Below are positions 8,090 to 16,924 of a stretch of DNA of 64,000 nt, piece by piece. The notes beneath the pieces are model-generated. The model was not told where the DNA came from. It worked only from the letters and a program-made list of their open reading frames with translations, and ran no database searches. Source of the DNA: Haloplanus aerogenes (GTDB lineage Archaea; Halobacteriota; Halobacteria; Halobacteriales; Haloferacaceae); assembly GCF_003856835.1 (NCBI RefSeq), contig NZ_CP034145.1, positions 1,550,001-1,614,000 on the forward strand. Reading direction: 5' to 3'. A program made the position numbers and the translations under genes. Numbering within the stretch: the first letter of the stretch is position 1; every line of letters starts with the position of its first letter.

Positions 8090-8844
8090 GTCAGGCTGGA
8101 TCCAACTTGCTGTCGCTCGGACTGAAAGATCACGACCGTCTCAACAAGGAACTCGGTGGCGGCGTTCCCCGCGGGAGTATCGTCCTCGCCGAGGGCGATT
8201 ACGGGGCGGGCAAGAGCGCCATGTCCCAGCGGTTCACCTACGGCTTCTGCGAGGAGGGCCACACCGTCACGTACCTCTCGACGGAGTTGACGACCCGTGG
8301 GTTCATCGACCAGATGCACTCGCTGTCGTACGACATGGTCGACCATCTGCTAGACGAGAACGTTCTGTTCCTCCACGCCGACTTCGACACCGGTGGGGCA
8401 CTCTCGGACGAGGGGGAGGGCGAACGCAAGGAACTCCTCAAGCGCCTGATGAACGCGGACGTGATGTGGAACTCGGAGGTGATCGTGATCGACACGTTCG
8501 ACGCCATCCTCCGCAACGACCCGAAGTTCGAGGCGCTGGTCCGCCAGAACGAGGAGCGACAGGCCGCCCTCGAGATCATCGGCTTCTTCCGCGACGTGAT
8601 CTCGCAGGGCAAGATCATCGTCTTGACCGTCGACCCCTCGACGGTCGACGAGGAGGCCATCGGCCCCTTCCGCTCCATCGCCGACGTGTTCCTCGAACTC
8701 GAGATGGTCGAAGTCGGCAACGACGTGCGCCGCCAGATTTCGGTCAAGCGGTTCGCGGGCATGGGACAGCAGGTCGGAGACACCATCGGCTACTCCGTCC
8801 GTTCGGGGACGGGGATCGTCATCGAAAGTCGTAGTGTCGCATAA
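8086..8844 (+). CDS. flaH: Archaellum motor ATPase FlaH (KaiC-like)
   Basis: The 252-residue protein is a KaiC-like RecA-fold protein with Walker [11 protein letters not shown] near residue 42 and a Walker B-like [11 protein letters not shown]. FlaH (ArlH) binds ATP and forms the ring beneath FlaI and FlaJ inside the FlaC/D/E scaffold. It overlaps flaG by ATGA and flaI by one base (TAATG). This is one of three KaiC-related proteins in the first 9 kb. Confidence 0.94.
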   Translation: MSQAGSNLLSLGLKDHDRLNKELGGGVPRGSIVLAEGDYGAGKSAMSQRFTYGFCEEGHTVTYLSTELTTRGFIDQMHSLSYDMVDHLLDENVLFLHADFDTGGALSDEGEGERKELLKRLMNADVMWNSEVIVIDTFDAILRNDPKFEALVRQNEERQAALEIIGFFRDVISQGKIIVLTVDPSTVDEEAIGPFRSIADVFLELEMVEVGNDVRRQISVKRFAGMGQQVGDTIGYSVRSGTGIVIESRSVA

Positions 8845-10517
8845 TGACAGAACTCGGAACCGCCACCCCCTCGGACGAACTCAAGCAGATCGCGGCCAAC
8901 CGGCCACATCTCCGCGATCATCTCAAGAAGTTCAAGCAGATCACCGGCGAGTTCCCCATGCTCATCGACGAACCCACGAGCGAGTACGAAACGAGCCGAC
9001 CGAACGTCCTCTACCCCATCGGCGGCCCGATCTACTGTCACATCTACGGCGACCTCGGGCAGGATATGAAGTACTACGCCATCGAGCCGTCGCTCTCGGG
9101 CGACGAGCAGAGCCTGTTCTCGAAGATCCGGGACGAACTGCTCGACCGAAGCGTCAGCAAGGCCGTCCCCGAAGAGGAGTCGGAGTACGACGACCGCATC
9201 GAGGAACTCCTCGAGGAGACGACGACCATCGAACGGGACCGGAGCGGCCTGCGCTACTGGATCGACCGGCTCCTCGATTTCCTCGGTCTCGGCAATATCC
9301 GTGTCAGCGAGCAGACTTACGAGAACATCCGCTACCGGCTCAATCGCGACATCGTCGGGCTCGGACCGCTCGAACCCGTCATGCGCGACCCGGCCAACGA
9401 GGACATTCACGTCATCGGCCCCCACCAGTGCTACGTCGACCACGGCACCTACGGCCTGATCGAGACGACCGTCGACTTCGGGACGCCCGAACAGTTCGAC
9501 TCGTGGATTCGGAGCATGGGCGAGCGCATCGGCGACCCCGTCTCCGACTCCAACCCCATCGTGGACTCCACGCTCCCGGACGGCTCCCGTCTCAACGTCA
9601 TCTACTCCGACGACGTGAGCGTGCAGGGGCCGAGCCTCACCATCCGGCAGGGCGACGAGACGCCGCTCTCGATCAACCAGATCACCAAGTGGGGGACGCT
9701 CTCGCCCGAACTCGTCGCCTACCTCTGGCTCTGTCTGGAGAACGAACAGACGGTGTTCGTCGTCGGCGAGACGGCGTCCGGGAAGACGACGACACTCAAC
9801 TCCATCATGTCGTTCATCCCGCGGGACTCGAAGATCTACACCGCGGAGGACACCGCCGAGGTGCTCCCGCCCCACGATACGTGGCAGCAGTTGCTCACCC
9901 GCGAGGGTGGCGCCGAGGAGGATTCGGACGTGGACATGTTCGACCTCGTCGCCGCAGCCCTGCGGTCGCGCCCCGACTACATCATCGTGGGTGAGGTTCG
10001 TGGCGAGGAGGGTCGGATGGCCTTCCAGGCAGCCCAGACCGGTCACCCGGTGATGCTCACCTTCCACGCCAGCGACATCGTCTCGATGATCCAGCGGTTC
10101 ACCGGCGACCCGATCAACGTCCCCGAGACGTTCATGGACAACGCCGACGTGGCACTGTTCCAGAACCGGGTGAAACAGGGAGACGACGTCCTCCGTCGGG
10201 TGACCAGCGTCCAGGAGATCGAGGGCTACTCGAAGGAGATGGACGGTGTCGTCACCCGGCAGGTGTTCAGTTGGGACCCCGTCGAGGACGAGATCGTCTT
10301 CCAGGGGATGAACAACTCCTACGTCCTCGAAGAACAGATCGCGACCCTCCTCGGTTACGCCGACACGCGCGACATCTACGACGACCTCGACTTCCGCGCC
10401 CGACTCGTCGAGCGCATGATCGAGGAGAACATCCTCGGGTACCACGAGGTCAACGAGGCCATCAAGTCGTTCCAGCGGGACGGCGTCGAGGGCCTTCCCT
10501 TCGACATCCACAAATAA
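8844..10517 (+). CDS. flaI: Archaellum assembly/rotation ATPase FlaI
   Basis: This 557-residue type IV secretion-superfamily ATPase has a long N-terminal domain, Walker A VGETASGKTTTL near residue 310, Walker B PDYIIVGEVRG and the His box TGHPVMLTFHA. FlaI (ArlI) drives both filament assembly and rotation at the inner membrane face. Start and stop both overlap neighbours by one base in a TAATG arrangement. The length is typical for haloarchaeal FlaI. Confidence 0.96.
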   Translation: MTELGTATPSDELKQIAANRPHLRDHLKKFKQITGEFPMLIDEPTSEYETSRPNVLYPIGGPIYCHIYGDLGQDMKYYAIEPSLSGDEQSLFSKIRDELLDRSVSKAVPEEESEYDDRIEELLEETTTIERDRSGLRYWIDRLLDFLGLGNIRVSEQTYENIRYRLNRDIVGLGPLEPVMRDPANEDIHVIGPHQCYVDHGTYGLIETTVDFGTPEQFDSWIRSMGERIGDPVSDSNPIVDSTLPDGSRLNVIYSDDVSVQGPSLTIRQGDETPLSINQITKWGTLSPELVAYLWLCLENEQTVFVVGETASGKTTTLNSIMSFIPRDSKIYTAEDTAEVLPPHDTWQQLLTREGGAEEDSDVDMFDLVAAALRSRPDYIIVGEVRGEEGRMAFQAAQTGHPVMLTFHASDIVSMIQRFTGDPINVPETFMDNADVALFQNRVKQGDDVLRRVTSVQEIEGYSKEMDGVVTRQVFSWDPVEDEIVFQGMNNSYVLEEQIATLLGYADTRDIYDDLDFRARLVERMIEENILGYHEVNEAIKSFQRDGVEGLPFDIHK

Positions 10518-12262
10518 TGGCGTCCGAACCTGCCGCAGAGAGCGGAAACGACATCACCGCCTCGGAGACGCTCGCGTCCATCGTCGACGCGTACGAGCGC
10601 ATGGACATGGAGATGTCGCGGTACATCTTCCTCATCGTCCTCCCGTCGCTCGTGTTCTTCGCCGGGACCGTCGCTGTCGCGGTTTTCGTCGACCTGCCGC
10701 TCTCCGTTCGCCTCCCCATCCCGTTGCTGGGCGGGCTCGTCCTCTTCGCGGCCATCGCGTATCCCAAGCTCCTCGTGAGTCAGGAGCGCGTCGAGATGGA
10801 GAACCAGTACCACCTCATGATGACCCACATGACGGTGCTGTCGACGACGAACATCGACCGCATGGAGGTGTTCCGCAAACTCGGGGAAGAGAAAGAGTAC
10901 GGCGCGCTCTCCGCCGAGATCAACCGCGTCGTCCAGCTCGTCGACACGTGGAATCAGAGCCTCGACGACGCCTGCCGTCGGCGCGCCCGCCGCATTCCGA
11001 GTGAACCCCTCTCGGACTTCTTCGACCGCCTCGCCTACACCGTCAACGCCGGGCAGGAACTCAGCGAGTTCCTCCTCAGCGAACAGCAGGTGATGATACA
11101 GAACTACGTGACGATGTACGAGAGCACCCTCGACAATCTCGAAGTCATGAAAGACCTCTACCTGTCGATGGTGCTGTCGATGACGTTCGCGCTGGTGTTC
11201 GCCATCGTTCTCCCCATCCTGACGGGGACGAACCCGAGCATGACCGTCGGCGCCGTCATCGTCCTCTACGGCTTCGTCCAGACCGGCTTTTTCCTCATCA
11301 TCCGGACGATGTCGCCGTACGACCCGCTCTGGTACTACCCGGACGACGTGCGCCCGGAGGGTGAGTGGTCGATGATCGGCAGCCTCGTCGCCGGTGGCGT
11401 GCTCTCGGTCGTCCTGATCATCCTCGTCGCCGGCGACCTGTTCGGCATCGGGCCCGGCCTGACCGACCTGCTCCCCGTCTCGTCGCTTCCCCGACCAATC
11501 TATCTGGCCATCCCCGTCACGCCGCTTGCGATTCCGGGCATCGTGTTTCGAGTAGAGGAGGAGCGCATCAAGGCCCGCGACGACGAGTTCCCGAGTTTCA
11601 TCCGGGCGCTCGGTGCGAGCGAGACGGCGAAACAGTCCACGACCACGGCCGTGCTCAAGACGCTCCGGAAGAAGGACTTCGGTCCACTCACCGACGACGT
11701 GGACGACCTGTTCAAACGCCTGAACATGCGGCTCGAACCGGACCGTGCCTGGCAGTATTTCACGGCCAACACGCGTTCGTATCTCATCCAGAAGTTCAGC
11801 GAGATGTATCTCGTCGGCAGACAGATGGGGGGCGAGCCCAAACAACTGGGCGAACTCATCAGCCAGAATATGAATCACGTCAACCAGCTCAGACAGCAAC
11901 GCGAGCAGGCGACGGTCACGATGATCGGCCTGCTGTACGGGATCACAGCGGCCTCCTCCTTCGCCTTCTTCATCGGCTTCAAGATCGTCGACATCCTCGC
12001 GGAGATGTCGCTCGACCTCGGCACGAGTTCCCAGATGAACGTGGGCAAACTCATCCACACCGAGGTGTACGACCTTCCATTCATCCAGTTTCTCCTCCTC
12101 GGTGTGGTGATGATCAACGCCGTCCTCTCGTCACTCATCATCCGCACCGTCGACGGCGGCCACAAGGCCAACGCACTCCTCCATTTCGTGATGCTGACGT
12201 GGATCGGCTGTGTCGTCGCCGTCCTGACCATGTCCGTCGTGGGAGGGTTGCTGAATGTCTGA
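10517..12262 (+). CDS. flaJ: Archaellum membrane platform protein FlaJ
   Basis: The 581-residue membrane protein has several hydrophobic spans (for example IFLIVLPSLVFFAGTVAVAVF, MVLSMTFALVFAIVLPIL, and a C-terminal LTWIGCVVAVLTMSVVGGL) separated by two cytoplasmic type II secretion F-like domains. FlaJ is the polytopic core that FlaI acts upon. ATG 10517 overlaps the flaI stop. It overlaps cheF by eight bases at its 3' end, tying taxis adaptor expression to the motor operon. Confidence 0.94.
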   Translation: MASEPAAESGNDITASETLASIVDAYERMDMEMSRYIFLIVLPSLVFFAGTVAVAVFVDLPLSVRLPIPLLGGLVLFAAIAYPKLLVSQERVEMENQYHLMMTHMTVLSTTNIDRMEVFRKLGEEKEYGALSAEINRVVQLVDTWNQSLDDACRRRARRIPSEPLSDFFDRLAYTVNAGQELSEFLLSEQQVMIQNYVTMYESTLDNLEVMKDLYLSMVLSMTFALVFAIVLPILTGTNPSMTVGAVIVLYGFVQTGFFLIIRTMSPYDPLWYYPDDVRPEGEWSMIGSLVAGGVLSVVLIILVAGDLFGIGPGLTDLLPVSSLPRPIYLAIPVTPLAIPGIVFRVEEERIKARDDEFPSFIRALGASETAKQSTTTAVLKTLRKKDFGPLTDDVDDLFKRLNMRLEPDRAWQYFTANTRSYLIQKFSEMYLVGRQMGGEPKQLGELISQNMNHVNQLRQQREQATVTMIGLLYGITAASSFAFFIGFKIVDILAEMSLDLGTSSQMNVGKLIHTEVYDLPFIQFLLLGVVMINAVLSSLIIRTVDGGHKANALLHFVMLTWIGCVVAVLTMSVVGGLLNV

Positions 12263-13124
12263 ACGCGTCATCGCGGACTTCGTCGGTCGCTTCTTCATGA
12301 CCGACATGAGCCGCGAGGATCCGGTCCGCGGGCGTATCATCATGAGCCCGAAGCGGCTCGTCCTCGTCGGCGACGACCACAAGATAACCGTCCCGACGTC
12401 GTCGATGTTCGACATCGCCGTCGGGCACGTCCCGCCAGAGATGCGCGGGTTCTTCAACGACTCCGTCACCATCGCTTACCGTGGCGACGAGGGGCGTCGC
12501 ATGGCCGTCGTCGAGGCCGAGAGCGACACGGTCGACAAGTTCGCGACGATCCTGTTCAAGGCCCACCTGAACGGCCGCACGGTGACGGTCGAACACCCCG
12601 CACGGCGTGGGGGACGGGTCGTCGACTCCGCCGTCCAGAAGGCCAAACTCACCGTCGACGACGGCGCCCTCGCCTTCTCCGGTCCCGACGTGGACTTCGC
12701 CATCGATCTGGCGACCGTGACGGATTTCGAGAAGGAGACGCGGACGCTCGGCGGCGAGAGCCGCCCCGCGCTGTCCGTCCGGCACGTCCCGGGAACCACC
12801 GCACTCGTCTCGGTCGTCGCCCTTCCCTCCGAACGGGTGATGAACCTCCTCGGTCGCTACTTCCGCCTGGAGTACAGCGACATCGTCGAGGACCTGCAGG
12901 ACATCTCCCTCTCCGACGAGGAAGTGCAGGTGCTCGTGGCCATCTACTCCGCCGGCGAGGGCGTCGATCCGCTCGAAGTCGTCGCCGCCGACGCCAGTCG
13001 AACGACGATGGTCCTGAACGGCCTCCGCGAGAAAGGGCTCGTCGTCGACGGCGACGAGGGGACGGCGCTGACGCCCAAAGGCCGGGTCGTCGTCAACAGC
13101 CGTCTCGAAGAGATCAACTCGTGA
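12255..13124 (+). CDS. cheF: Archaea-specific taxis adaptor CheF (first copy)
   Basis: The 289-residue soluble protein belongs to the CheF (former DUF439) family, recognisable from RGRIIMSPKRLVLVG, the KAKLTVDDGAL segment and a C-terminal winged-helix-like end (EVQVLVAIYSAGEGVDPLEVV ending TPKGRVVVNSRL). CheF bridges CheY-P with the archaellum FlaC/D/E ring in Halobacterium. A second copy lies on the other strand at 14023-14889. Position at the end of the motor operon, with an eight-base overlap, supports the role. Confidence 0.92.
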   Translation: MSERVIADFVGRFFMTDMSREDPVRGRIIMSPKRLVLVGDDHKITVPTSSMFDIAVGHVPPEMRGFFNDSVTIAYRGDEGRRMAVVEAESDTVDKFATILFKAHLNGRTVTVEHPARRGGRVVDSAVQKAKLTVDDGALAFSGPDVDFAIDLATVTDFEKETRTLGGESRPALSVRHVPGTTALVSVVALPSERVMNLLGRYFRLEYSDIVEDLQDISLSDEEVQVLVAIYSAGEGVDPLEVVAADASRTTMVLNGLREKGLVVDGDEGTALTPKGRVVVNSRLEEINS

Positions 13125-13198
13125 CGACTCCGATCGCACGGGCTGTCGGTGGCGAGCGATACGATTATACGCCGGCAGTGTCCGCTACGGTCTAGCCG

Positions 13199-14017
13199 AT
13201 GGTCTCGCGGTGGCAGTGCCGACACTGTTCGTTCACGCTCTGGGCAGCGAACAGTGACGCCGCCGCCGACCCCGTCGCCACCCACTTGCTGCAACACGCC
13301 GCGTCGAACCTGACGAACGACGGCGTCCGGACGGCGTGGCGCTGTCCGTACTGTGACACCCAGGGGCAGACCTACGCTGGCGACGGCGCGGTCGAGGCGT
13401 TCAAATCCCACCTGTTCGAGCACGAAACGCTGGAGACTGGCGTCCACATGGCCGACGCTATCGGCAGGACCGGCAGCGCCCTGCTGATCGTGCCCACCGA
13501 CGGCGCCGCCGCGGCCAACGCTCGCACGCACTTCCTCTCGCGCGGCGACGACGTACTGATCGTCACGGCGAGTCCAGCCGCGCGGCTTCGGCTGCTCGAC
13601 GAGACGCTCGACTCGTGGCCCACGTCGACGAGGATCCTCACGACGGCCGCCGACCCGCTGGCGTCGACGGGGATCGACCCCGCGGCCGTTCCGCTGGAAA
13701 TCGTGACGATCGATCGGCGTCCCGACCTGAGCGGCCTCGGCGAGACGCTCGCGTCGACGCTCTCGTCCCGGCGAGCCGACGGGACACTCGTCGTCGAGTT
13801 CGACATTCTCTCGGAGCTCCTCGCCACCTTCGAGTTGCAGACCGTGTTCCGCTTTCTCCACCTCCTTCTGTCGCGTCTCGATCAGGAGGACGCGCTCTCG
13901 CAGTTCTATCTCGATCCACGACGCCACCAGCGGGCGAGTATCAACGTCCTGGAGAAGGCGTTCGACCTGTCTATCAGGTCGAAGGGCACGGTGTTCACGG
14001 CCGAGCCCAACGACTGA
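13199..14017 (+). CDS. Zinc-finger protein with RecA-like fold but no P-loop
   Basis: The 272-residue protein starts with two zinc-binding units: WQCRHCSFTL with a later HLLQH, and WRCPYCD with HLFEH, each giving a C2H2-like set. The remainder (SALLIVPTDGAAAANARTHF, then VLIVTASPAARLRLLDE) resembles the strand-helix order of KaiC-like domains but has no GxxxxGK Walker A, so ATP binding is doubtful. It lies between two cheF genes, ending convergently six bases from the second. Related proteins occur in other haloarchaeal che clusters. A signalling adaptor is possible; the function is unknown. A TATA-like GATTATACG near 13163-13171 precedes it. Confidence 0.68.
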   Translation: MVSRWQCRHCSFTLWAANSDAAADPVATHLLQHAASNLTNDGVRTAWRCPYCDTQGQTYAGDGAVEAFKSHLFEHETLETGVHMADAIGRTGSALLIVPTDGAAAANARTHFLSRGDDVLIVTASPAARLRLLDETLDSWPTSTRILTTAADPLASTGIDPAAVPLEIVTIDRRPDLSGLGETLASTLSSRRADGTLVVEFDILSELLATFELQTVFRFLHLLLSRLDQEDALSQFYLDPRRHQRASINVLEKAFDLSIRSKGTVFTAEPND

Positions 14018-14022
14018 GTGCC

Positions 14023-14889
14023 CTACTGGTCGTTCATCGCCTCGCTGGCGATGTTGCGCCCGCGGGCGTTGAGCGCGACCTCGCGGCGGACGCGGATCTC
14101 CTCGACCACTTCGAGTTCGATGAGCCGGTCGAACACTTCCTCCACCTCGTCCACGTCCATCCCGAGGAAGTCGGGAATTTCGAACGGCGAGACGCCCGAG
14201 TACAGCGCCATCAACACTTCGTTCTGGCGCTCGGTGAGGTCGACACCGATCTCGCTTCGGCTCTCGCCTTTCCGGAGCAGGGTTTCGAGGATCGAACACC
14301 GACGCGACGACCCGGAGATGTACGTCTGGACGCTGGTTCCCTCCTCGCTGTGTTCGACCTCCAGCACCTGTCGTTTCTCGTCTTTGACCGAGCGTTCGTT
14401 CGCCTCCATCGACCCGATGTCGTCGAGGTCGATCTCCACGAACGAGCCGTCGGCGATGGCGAGGTCGACGGCGCCCTCCTCGATTTTCAGCCGGGCTTTC
14501 TCCCACTCGGCGTCGGTGACGACGCCGCCCTCGACGGCCGGATGGCGCGCGAGGATGACCTTCCGGTCGAGGAGCGCCCGGTACAGCATCCGCTCGAACG
14601 ACTCGGGCTCTTTCGCGGAGACGAGTACTACGTCCTCGGTCGCCAGCTGGAGGCTCACGTAGCCCGACACCTTCGCCACCAGTTGGTTCACGTCGGTCCG
14701 ACCCTCCAGGCTCTCGATTTTGGAGAGCGGGATGGTCCGCTTGCCGCCGTTGCCCGCGAGGATCAGCCGCTTGTTCGACAGCAGGATTCGCCCGCCGGTC
14801 CACTCCGCGTCGTTCAGTTCGCGGCCGTCCTTGACGACCTGCGTGAACTTCCCGCGCGTGTCGACGACTTTTCGCTCGCCCTCGCTCAT
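14023..14889 (-). CDS. cheF: Archaea-specific taxis adaptor CheF (second copy)
   Basis: The 288-residue CheF paralogue shows the same layout as the first: GGRILLSNKRLILAG, the KARLKIEEGAVDLAI strand region, and a C-terminal helix-turn-helix-like end (RQNEVLMALYSGVSPFEIPDF). In Halobacterium two CheF proteins with a HEAT protein link CheY to the motor, and only some are essential. Here it is the last gene of the minus-strand operon cheB-cheA-cheR-HEAT-cheF, overlapping the HEAT gene by four bases. The two copies are clearly divergent from each other, so they probably have separate partners or roles. Confidence 0.92.
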   Translation of the reverse strand: MSEGERKVVDTRGKFTQVVKDGRELNDAEWTGGRILLSNKRLILAGNGGKRTIPLSKIESLEGRTDVNQLVAKVSGYVSLQLATEDVVLVSAKEPESFERMLYRALLDRKVILARHPAVEGGVVTDAEWEKARLKIEEGAVDLAIADGSFVEIDLDDIGSMEANERSVKDEKRQVLEVEHSEEGTSVQTYISGSSRRCSILETLLRKGESRSEIGVDLTERQNEVLMALYSGVSPFEIPDFLGMDVDEVEEVFDRLIELEVVEEIRVRREVALNARGRNIASEAMNDQ

Positions 14890-16100
14890 CGACGCCCTCC
14901 GAGTTTCGACAGTGCCGCGAACGCCTGTTTGCGAACCTCCTCGTCGTCGGTGCGGTCGAGCATGTTCTCCAGTCGGTCACGGGCGCGCTCGCCACCCACC
15001 TTCCCGAGGACGAACACCGCCTTCGACTGGGCGGTCTCCGAACACTCCGCGTCTTCCAGCAGGTCGAGCAGTTCGCGCTCGACCGTCTCGCCGCCGAGTT
15101 CGACGAGGCTCGTCGCCGCGAACTGGGCGGTCGTGCCGTCGTCGGCTTCGAGCGCGTCGATCAGGGCCACCACGGCGTCCTCGTACCCCTCGTCGCCGCC
15201 GACCCGGCCGAGGAGCCACGCCACGTTGCGCCGCTCGCGGGGCTGCCGGCTCTGCTCCAGCAACTCGACGAGCGGGTCGACGACGCTCCGGTCGGCCGAC
15301 TCCAGCCGATCGACGATGGTCTCGCGGATGCGGTGACTCTGTTCCGTCGGCGCCGCCGCGAGCAACTCGACGATGGAGAAGACGGCCGCCCGCCGGACCA
15401 CGTCGCTGTCGTCGTCGAGCGCTTCGATCAGTGGGTCGATGGCCTCCGGCCCCTGATAGCCGCCGAGCGCCATGACGGCCGCGTAGCGCACCTCGTCGTT
15501 GTCGTCGTCGACGGCGTCGAGTAGCGGCGAGAGCGCCCGGCTGGTGCCGATAGCGGCCAGCGCGTCGGCGGCTTCGCGGCGCACGTGGCCGACCGGGTCG
15601 CCGAGGCGCGCCGCGAGCGCGTCAGCCGCCGACTCGTCGCCGATGGCGCCGCACGCTCGTGCCGCGCGGGCCCGAACCCGCGGGTTCGGGTCGTCGAGCG
15701 TCTCGACCAGCGCCGGGAGCGCCCCGGCGTCACCGAGTCCCCGGAGCGCGTTGGCGGCCGCCATTCGGAGTTCCGGCCGGTCGGCCGAGAGCGTCTTGAC
15801 GAACGCCTCGGCGCGCACCCAGTCGGCGCCGTCGGAATCGACCCCGGCCATCTCGGTCACCAGCCGTTCGATGGCGTCCGGGCCGATGGCGTCGAGGGCG
15901 TCGATGGCGGCGCCCCGAACTTCCTCGTCGTCGTCCTCCTGGGCCACCCGTACCAGCGCGTCGACCGCCTGTGGTTCGTCGTCGACCACGTCACCCAGAA
16001 TCTTGGCCGCCCGTTTCCGGATCGACGGCGAGTCGCTGAGCTTCAGGTGGTCGAGCAGCGAATCCACGTCGCCGTCCTTCTCGAGCTGGTAGAGCGACAT
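14886..16100 (-). CDS. HEAT-repeat taxis protein
   Basis: This 404-residue protein is built of about ten HEAT/PBS-lyase-like repeats, visible as recurring VRRAAVFSIVELL, VRYAAVMALGGYQ and VRARAARACGAIG units. It corresponds by domain type and gene neighbours to Halobacterium OE2401F, a HEAT protein shown to interact with Che and motor proteins and needed for normal taxis. It overlaps the second cheF by four bases and lies one base after cheR. The solenoid is expected to be a protein-docking scaffold without catalytic activity. Confidence 0.87.
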   Translation of the reverse strand: MSLYQLEKDGDVDSLLDHLKLSDSPSIRKRAAKILGDVVDDEPQAVDALVRVAQEDDDEEVRGAAIDALDAIGPDAIERLVTEMAGVDSDGADWVRAEAFVKTLSADRPELRMAAANALRGLGDAGALPALVETLDDPNPRVRARAARACGAIGDESAADALAARLGDPVGHVRREAADALAAIGTSRALSPLLDAVDDDNDEVRYAAVMALGGYQGPEAIDPLIEALDDDSDVVRRAAVFSIVELLAAAPTEQSHRIRETIVDRLESADRSVVDPLVELLEQSRQPRERRNVAWLLGRVGGDEGYEDAVVALIDALEADDGTTAQFAATSLVELGGETVERELLDLLEDAECSETAQSKAVFVLGKVGGERARDRLENMLDRTDDEEVRKQAFAALSKLGGRR

Positions 16101-16101
16101 G

Positions 16102-16920
16102 TTACGTTCGTCGGTAGACGCGTCGCCGTTTGTCGACCGTTTCGACTGTCTCCCGGCTCTCCCGCGGCAGCGTCTCCGTCATCCCGATGACGAGGTAGCC
16201 CCCCTCGCGGAGCGAGGAGAGGACGGTGTCGACGACCGCTCGCTTCGACTCCGTGTTGATGTAGATGAGGAGATTCCGACAGAGGACGAGATCGACGTCC
16301 CGTTTCGGCGCGTCCGCGATGAGATCGTGCTGTTCGAAGGTGACCAGATCTTTCACGTTCTGCTGGACGACGAACGTGTCGCCGTCGCGGTCGACGTACC
16401 GCTCGGCGTCGTCGAGCGGTTCGAGTTCGGACGCCACGTCCCGGGTCTTGGTCGTCTGGTAGACGCCCTCGCGGGCCCGGTCGAGTACGTCGGCGTTGAT
16501 GTCGGTTCCGACGATCTCCAGTCGGCGCGTCTGGATCTCGTCGTCGTCGAGCGCGAGCATCGCGAGCGAGTAGGGTTCGCGGCCGTCCGAGCAAGGGGCG
16601 CTCCACACCCGCGTTCGACCGTGGTCGGCCGTCACTTCCCGGAGCGCCTCGCGGATCGGCTCCCACGCCTCCGGATTGCGGTAGAAACTGGTGACGTTGA
16701 TCGAGAGGGAGTCGAGGAGTTCCGTCGGCTCCTCGGGGTCCGAGCGCACGAGGCCGAGATACTCGTCGTAGCTCTCCACGTCGCGGCGCCGCATCCGGGC
16801 GGAGATCCGCCGGTCCAGATACGACTCGTTGTAGTACGAGGACTCGAAGTCGAGTTCTGCGGAGAGGTGAGCGAGCAACTGCTGGAACGCCTCGTCTTCG
16901 GTGGTTGGGTTCGGGCTCAT
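16102..16920 (-). CDS. cheR: Chemoreceptor methyltransferase CheR
   Basis: The 272-residue protein has the CheR all-helical N-terminal domain (RRISARMRRRDVESYDEYLG), the SAM-binding segment WSAPCSDGREPYSLAM, and the later DLVLCRNLLIYI motif. It methylates receptor glutamates using S-adenosylmethionine. The usual Gly in the SAM loop (SAGCSTGEEP) is replaced by Pro-Cys-Ser-Asp-Gly-Arg, a common variation. It lies four bases after cheA and one base before the HEAT gene in the same operon. Confidence 0.95.
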   Translation of the reverse strand: MSPNPTTEDEAFQQLLAHLSAELDFESSYYNESYLDRRISARMRRRDVESYDEYLGLVRSDPEEPTELLDSLSINVTSFYRNPEAWEPIREALREVTADHGRTRVWSAPCSDGREPYSLAMLALDDDEIQTRRLEIVGTDINADVLDRAREGVYQTTKTRDVASELEPLDDAERYVDRDGDTFVVQQNVKDLVTFEQHDLIADAPKRDVDLVLCRNLLIYINTESKRAVVDTVLSSLREGGYLVIGMTETLPRESRETVETVDKRRRVYRRT

Positions 16921-16924
16921 TGGA

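Noticed and set aside
8790-10511. Long minus-strand open frame opposite flaI
   Set aside because: It mirrors the GC3 bias of flaI and has no start context or recognisable domain.
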